From Brachycybe producta (lineage: Eukaryota > Arthropoda > Diplopoda > Playtdesmida > Andrognathidae): DNA of 64,000 nucleotides. Shown here piece by piece: positions 57,988 to 64,000 of the stretch. The position numbers and the translations under genes are program-made. Within the stretch, counting starts at the first letter, position 1. Each line of letters opens with the position of its first letter. The stretch covers positions 6,471,855 through 6,535,854 of the forward strand of contig JAUPFP010000005.1 of assembly GCA_036925085.1 (NCBI GenBank), read 5' to 3'. Below the pieces are notes generated by a model. That model did not search any database. It was not told where the DNA came from and saw only the letters and a program-made list of their open reading frames with translations.

Positions 57988-58690
57988 CCATAGGGTATCC
58001 GAAAGAGGTTGGATCTAATGTATGATTATGCGTTTATGTACATTTTATGCAAACATTTGACCATATAATCATCAGATTCATCACACATAAGCAAAGGTTA
58101 ATAATTAAATTATTCTATTTACTTGATGTTGATAAATGTTTATGAATATTCTATTATTTCAGCTTTTTTTTGAAAAGAAAAATCGGGTTGTTCAAAGATA
58201 CAAGATTAAATATGTTAGTATACTTTTAAGTCATATTTCATTGAAATTCTAAAAATATTTGCAAAAAGAAAAAAAAACCATGAAAAAGAAAAGCATTTCT
58301 AAAAATGTAATATAATAATAAATTTCATTTTAACAGAATGGGATTGAATTGAATGTCACTTCAAACTAACAAGTGTCACATTTCTTTTTATCCATTTTAA
58401 GAAAAAGAAAAAAATTTTCCGGTTAGAATAATTGGTTCAATAATATTTTTCACAAAAATCATTCATGAAAAGTACTGTTAGTGAAAGATGTCAAATGCAT
58501 GTAAAATAAGTCAAAAGTTGTTTTTACCAACAAAAAAAAGTTTTATTTTATTGGTACTTAAAAATCAAAAATAGAAGTAACTGGTGATAAAATAAAAAAA
58601 CTAAATGTCTATGACATAACTCAAAGAACGAAAATTGACACTTGCCCTATAATTTGAACCGTCTAAGCAAGGTTTCAATATACAAAAACG

Positions 58691-59114
58691 TAGAGGTGGG
58701 ACGAATCCTAAATTTTCTCGAATCCGAATCTGAATCCTAAAAGATTCTCGAATCTCCCGAATCTCTCAAATCCTTCATATTAAAATCCTATATTATTCAT
58801 TAAGAAGATACAAATAAATGAAATAATAGGAAATATTAAATTATTAATATTAAATAAAACAAGTGTGGCGGCACTCAGGGTCGCCGCCGCAAGGTGATAG
58901 TGGTAATCCGGGTTGCAATTGCTGGTTTTTTTTTTGTTAGTGAACGCTTCTGTTGGACGTCAACGGAGTGAAAACTAATTTTACCTAGGGTTTTAACAGT
59001 TTTTTTTAGGTTAGGATTCGAAAGACGAAAAAAGCGGCGAAGATTCGCGTTTTCGAATCTCGAATATTTTTTCAAGATTCGCGGGATTCAAGGATTTGAA
59101 TGGCCCATCCCTAA
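58691..59114. mobile_element. hAT-like element, AGAGGTGGGACGAATCC family, copy 2
   Basis: The left end TAGAGGTGGGACGAATCC pairs with the right end, reverse complement TAGGGATGGGCCATTCAAATC. Repeated TCGAATCTCGAAT motifs form subterminal inverted repeats. It shares internal sequence with 34420-34769. The interior has a GC-rich patch (GGTCGCCGCCGC). No transposase is present. Confidence 0.7.
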
Positions 59115-60210
59115 GAAAAACCATATTTAAGAGTAGACTCCATAAAACAGGATTTTTCTGTGTTGTAACCCTAATTCCTATTTTTAATGATTTTTAAATC
59201 AGAACTTTAAATTCATCAACTTTTACTTGAAATGTCCTATCACAGGTTTATGAGTTTAGCAACACCTTTGACTTAGAAATCATTAAGAATAAGACAGCTT
59301 GTTCTGAGGGTTCAAGTTAAAGTTTAAGTGCTAATTTCATTTTTTGAATTTGAGCTTTAAAAATTCCCAAAGGGACGTTTTTCTGTCATTTTTTCGTCCA
59401 CTCATAAACGCAAACACTTTTCAAAAAGACAAACTGACACAAATTATATTTATAAGAATAGCCCACTGTTGAAGTTAAGGTTTTCAAACATAACCCTTTT
59501 TAGTATAAAAAATGTGAAATAAAAATAATAATATGTTTATTGGAACAAAAAATTGTGTTGAAAAAAAAACAGTAATATTCTAAAAATGTTGCTTAAGGTT
59601 TAAGTTAAAGCAAAGCATAGTTTAAAGAAAGCTAAACTTAAGAACACTCCGTTGACTTGCTATAGAAATTTTTGTCAAAGGTAACATATAAAGCTTCAAC
59701 TTTGTATTAAGCAACGTTTCACAGGTTAAGAAAGGTTAAGAAATAAAAAGTTAAAGGTATAAAACAGGTTAAGAAATAAAAAAGGTCTTAATCAGAAAGG
59801 CAGCTCAGGTAAACCACTAATCCTAAAAGGGTAGCGGATAATTATAGTTTACTTAAGAAATACAAATGGCAGAGCTAAGAAAATGGCAGAAAAAAAAGAG
59901 AGAATCGATTGGATTTGTACACAGAAAAAAACCAAAAGCATCTTTGAGAGCAACTTTAGATCTCTCTCCATTGAAAAAAAATCTTAACAGTAAAACTGTA
60001 ACAGGTGTCTTTTGATTAACTACTTGTATACAAAACAGAGATTCATTTTTATTAAGATATTTAATTGAGTTGCGTGAATGTTTTAAATATAAACACAATT
60101 TACAAGTGGTACGTTTACACCTGTTGCGTCATTTAGAAGCAACATGATTTTGGAGGCTTCTAGTGTTCAACAAGTTCGTATATATTTAAATATAAAATGT
60201 GTATTTCTAT

Positions 60211-60424
60211 ATGAATGCCTCAGAGGTAAACTGTGTTAAGTCGCAAAACCTAAATTTTACATGGGAGTCATTTGAAATTTTTTCTCTTCATTGAAATGGA
60301 ATAGGACTTAACATGATATACTACCATCAAGCGGTTGATTACCTCTACAAGGGGATTCATAATATGTAAAAATCGTGTTTTTTAAATGTGACTTAACACA
60401 GTTTGCTACTGAGGCACTCATATG
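60211..60424. repeat. Inverted-repeat element with ATATGAATGCCTCAG ends
   Basis: The left arm ATATGAATGCCTCAGAGGTA, followed by AACTGTGTTAAGTC, pairs with GACTTAACACAGTTTGCTAC and TGAGGCACTCATAT. The arms of about 34 bp have only a few mismatches. Single copy in the window. Confidence 0.7.
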
Positions 60425-60529
60425 AAAAACATAATTTTGACTTTTTGAAAAGTAGCTTCAAACAAATTTGGGCTTTTGGCCCCCTAGGTACCTTTATTGT
60501 CTGTTATATATCCTGCATGTCAGAACGAA

Positions 60530-60850
60530 TTTTCAGAAGAAACTCAATTTTTGTTAGAAACTAGAACAATAAAGGACTAAAATAAAAGCAATTTTATATT
60601 AAACATGGCAGTTTGAGAAATACCAAATTTTACCTTATTTCCTCACTAACTTTTAAGCTGATAATAAATTTAAAAACAATTTCAAACTGCCTGAAAGATA
60701 TTGTTATGACTCATGAGTCATGAAATTACTTTTTGATATGATTCCTCATCGGATCAATGATATCTTTACTCTCCTAGTATCTAACAAATGTTTTGACTTT
60801 TTTTTATTGACATTTGTTTTATAGATTAAATAAAATTAATTCATTTTGAA
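60530..60850. repeat. CTAGTTTCTAAAAC palindromic family, divergent copy
   Basis: The left arm TTTGTTAGAAACTAGAACAA pairs with the right arm TACTCTCCTAGTATCTAACA. Its inner part differs from the other copies, and it may belong to a subfamily. Confidence 0.45.
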
Positions 60851-63800
60851 CTATTTTTTATCTGCTCTGAGCTAAAAAAAATTAGGTTCAAATATGTGTT
60901 TCTTTTTGGGTGCTCAAGTGCCCTCACAAAGGACAAGGTGAGAACGAATATCTCAGGGCTGCCCTTTCCAAAAACAAACTTCTTATTTTAATATAAAGTT
61001 TTTATATTTGAAAATTTAAGCCACTGTTCTACGTGGTTTAAGAAAATGTATTTATTTTTATGGCTCGCTTTGCTCGATGATATTTAAGAAAAAAACTTTG
61101 TCACTCCGCTAGTAGAATCCGAAATAAAAATAAAACCGGTTTGTACATTGAAAAGCTTCAAAAAGCTCTAGAATTGCATGATTCCCCTGAATTTCATTAT
61201 TATTTTCTTCCAGGATAACTTGAGAGGGAAAATATGATATTTTGTCGGAATCATATTAAATCTGAGGCATAACATAAAGTCTATGAATGTGTAGCCTAAT
61301 CTGGGTGTATTTCTGTAGTCATTTTGAAATTCAGCCTTTGTCAGTTGTCCCTTCAAGTGAAACAATCCTTTCTGTGGGTTTTACTTGTTAAAGAAATGCC
61401 ATTCATACTCATTATTTATATGGCTAACACTTGAAACAACAACAACACAAAATCATCTTGAGAGATTATTTTCTTTTTATTCTCTAGAGTTTTGTGTGAA
61501 TGGATAAATTTTTAAATTCCATTGTACACAATTCCATTTTTTTTTTTTGGAAATGAGATTGTTATTTGAGACTGTCGTCTCTCCAGTGAGTCATTATTTT
61601 TGTCAACTAACAAGAAAATAATGTTTGAGAGTGTTGAGACTTGAGAGAGTTTTACTAAGGCTTAAATTCAAGAAGGAAACTTGTTGCTTAAATTTCTAAT
61701 TGAGCATTCTGGATGAATATTGTTCCAATTTAGAAATAATACTGTTTTACTGGGTATAATGTAAACAGGGTTTTTCTACGTTGAAAGTTTAAGTAGAACT
61801 TCAAGTGACAAGTTTTATTCGTGAATTTGGACCTAAATCCAAGTGTCACAATGGATTATTCATAGTTGAAACAGCTCACCTCTGTAACCTCTACAGTACA
61901 TTGGTGTTAAAATCAGGCTCTGAGACATACATATAAGCCTGCCAACTGATGGCACTGAACTGCAAAGGTGAAATACAACAACGAATGCTTTAGTTTGTAC
62001 TTCAATCCGAGGCAATACAAACGGCCGCAGGTCGGAGTCAGTTTTTCAAAAGAAAGTCTCTCAGTACATGGACGGTTTTTGCTCGACGGCTCGAGGCAGC
62101 CAGTTACCAGTTTTGTAAACATCCATATTTGCAGATGATCAAAGTTTGTACATTAGAATGATTGAGGGCTTTGAGGCATCCTTAACAAATGGTTCAGCGC
62201 CTCATGCTGCCTCGTTCGTAGAATTATTCAGAACGTGTCCTCACCTCGTCTCTCGTTCGCCTTCGAGATCATATGTCTACGAAGCTTTACATAATCTAAA
62301 TAATGCAAGCAGATTTATAATGTAAAATGGTGGTAGTTGGCTATTTTACAACCATCAACAGCCACCAAGTGGCATATATGTAATCTGGTTAACCTTAGCT
62401 TTGCATTTACATTAAATAATTTACTGGCCAAAATTAATGAAATTTACTGAACCAAAGTTAAGATTGGCTACTATCTAACAATTGTTCCTACAACCTTTTA
62501 TACAAGAGAACTTGGACTATATGTAGACAGTCTGAAGTAGGCCTTAGTGACTTGTCCTAAAGGGTTTATTGACACGAGACAGAAATTTTGCAGTGGCCAT
62601 CTATAACATAACCTAATGTACAATAACGTACCTAACTATGAACAAAAAAAAACATAATTTGACAACCAGCTAAAAAGTTAAGAAACTTTACCATTACATA
62701 AAAAAAGTGATTGAAGTGTTTTTTTCTTCTTCCATAATTTCAAAGTGGATGACTATCGAAAATGCAAATGATATTTGAAGTTTTACTTTGCAATGTCATT
62801 TGATCGATGTAAACAGCTTTTAGGTATTAAAAATCCAAATTCTCCACTGACAACAACAACAAAAACCCACCTCAAAACCTGTTTTTTTTTGGCTTCGTGA
62901 GCAAATTTTACGTTGTTATTGCATTTTATGTACACAAAAAAAAGTAAACAAAGCCAAAAAAAACCCCAGAAATTTAATTTATCAACGGAAACAAATATGA
63001 TGAGAAAATTGTAACAGTTAGAATTTGCATATGAGAGAAAACATAAAAGCAATGAAAGCAGGGTTCTAATATGATAGATGAGTATTGTTAATATTTTATC
63101 TTTTATAATAGGATACAATAAATTGGCAGCTTGTTTTATTTTATTTCTTAATCCTTCGTTAGACTCGTGTATTTACAGTATATATTGGGTGGCACAAGTA
63201 AAACGCGTTCTGTTTAAAGATAAATGAAGCTATGCATTTCCATAACGTTGTAAATGCCATACAAGGGTCAACCTTACATACAGGACGTTTTTATCTGAAA
63301 TGGGTTGTGAATGCCATGCTTCATGCAGGATAATTTGCTTGACTAGATAGTGCTGCTCCTAGTGGTTAATAGTTGAAGTAAAATTGTTGTACAAGCAATA
63401 ACATTGTAACAATCCAATAGCAATTCGAGTTGTAACCTGACCAGTCACTTATTGACTATAGTCACGTTGTAAATGCTACTATTGTCACTAGTGACAACTT
63501 GACAGCATATTTTGCATGTTGGCATTTTACAACGTTTTGAAACTGAAATGATCCAAGTTTAAAAGATTTTTTAAAAAATATTCTAATACTGATTAATACT
63601 TTTAAATACATTTTCTCCATTTCTTAGCTTTCTGTAACTTGGACAACAATATTTCATGCTTTTAATGTAATTACTAATTGGTTTAGAAGAAAATGTGTTT
63701 TTTCGTTCGCTTGAAAAATGAAAATTTAGGCATATACAACATTATGGAAATACACGCTTCAAATATGTATTTCTTAGAAAGAATAATAAAAGAATACTAA

Positions 63801-64000
63801 AATTAGATAATATAACAAAAATTAATTTTGCACAAACATTGAAAGCATAGTGTATGGTCAACAATTAAGAAGTTACTAACTTTTGAAAATGACCACTATG
63901 TCTATGATTAGTGCCTGTTAAATCAAAAGGGTCAATTAATAAGCATCATTTCTCATCACTCATAGTCATCATTGACCGACCCCGCACTGTGCGGGGACGT

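Larger units (their letters stand above)
52899..64000. other. Gene-free repeat-rich region to the window end
   Basis: I find no exon with convincing coding signal or family match. Present are fragments of the CTAGTTTCTAAAAC family (about 53380-53530, 56640-56860, 57295-57400, 60530-60850), an imperfect tandem repeat, a hAT-like pair member, a 56-bp hAT derivative, an inverted-repeat element at 60211-60424 and a hairpin at the very end. Minus-strand 61913-62290 is a GC-richer patch without a clear role. Confidence 0.55.

Noticed and set aside
62783-63118. 111-residue hydrophobic minus-strand frame
   Set aside because: Low complexity from poly-T tracts. No start context or neighbouring exons.

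Overview
The window is nuclear DNA of an animal, most likely a non-insect arthropod. It is AT-rich, has spliced genes with GT-AG introns, and is densely seeded with DNA transposon remnants and microsatellites. The arthropod assignment rests mainly on an orcokinin neuropeptide precursor; the exact lineage cannot be fixed from the sequence.

Layout. (1) About 1.8-20.4 kb, minus strand: a complete rootletin (CROCC) gene. I rebuilt 33 coding exons that stay in one frame, giving 2539 residues including an unusual 480-residue acidic and serine-rich first exon. A second possible first coding exon lies at 22.1 kb. (2) 22.1-22.4 kb: a compact GC-richer divergent promoter with CRE, CCAAT and E-box motifs. 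(3) 22.3-25.2 kb, plus strand: complete PEX2, a peroxisomal RING-finger ubiquitin ligase of 303 residues in eight exons. Its first intron is of the GC-AG type. Intron 2 holds a palindromic RFX X-box-like site beside two facing E2F-like sites, perhaps a control element for the ciliary gene next door. (4) 29.6-42.2 kb, minus strand: a three-exon orcokinin precursor of 220 residues, with a signal peptide, a series of orcokinin-B-like repeats and two orcokinin-A-like peptides. One intron is about 9.9 kb. (5) 42.3-64.0 kb: no gene that I can support. This part holds non-autonomous Helitrons, several families of short inverted-repeat elements, hAT derivatives, microsatellites and a tandem repeat.

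The three genes do unrelated jobs: ciliary rootlet structure, peroxisome import and neuropeptide signalling. Only rootletin and PEX2 appear physically coupled, head to head. Much of the interest lies in the repeats. There are six Helitron copies with a hairpin plus CTAG end, three of which carry a second palindromic element. One palindromic family occurs more than ten times. A 56-bp hAT derivative has a perfect 8-bp target duplication. I found no sign of a CRISPR array, an operon or any other prokaryotic-type system.
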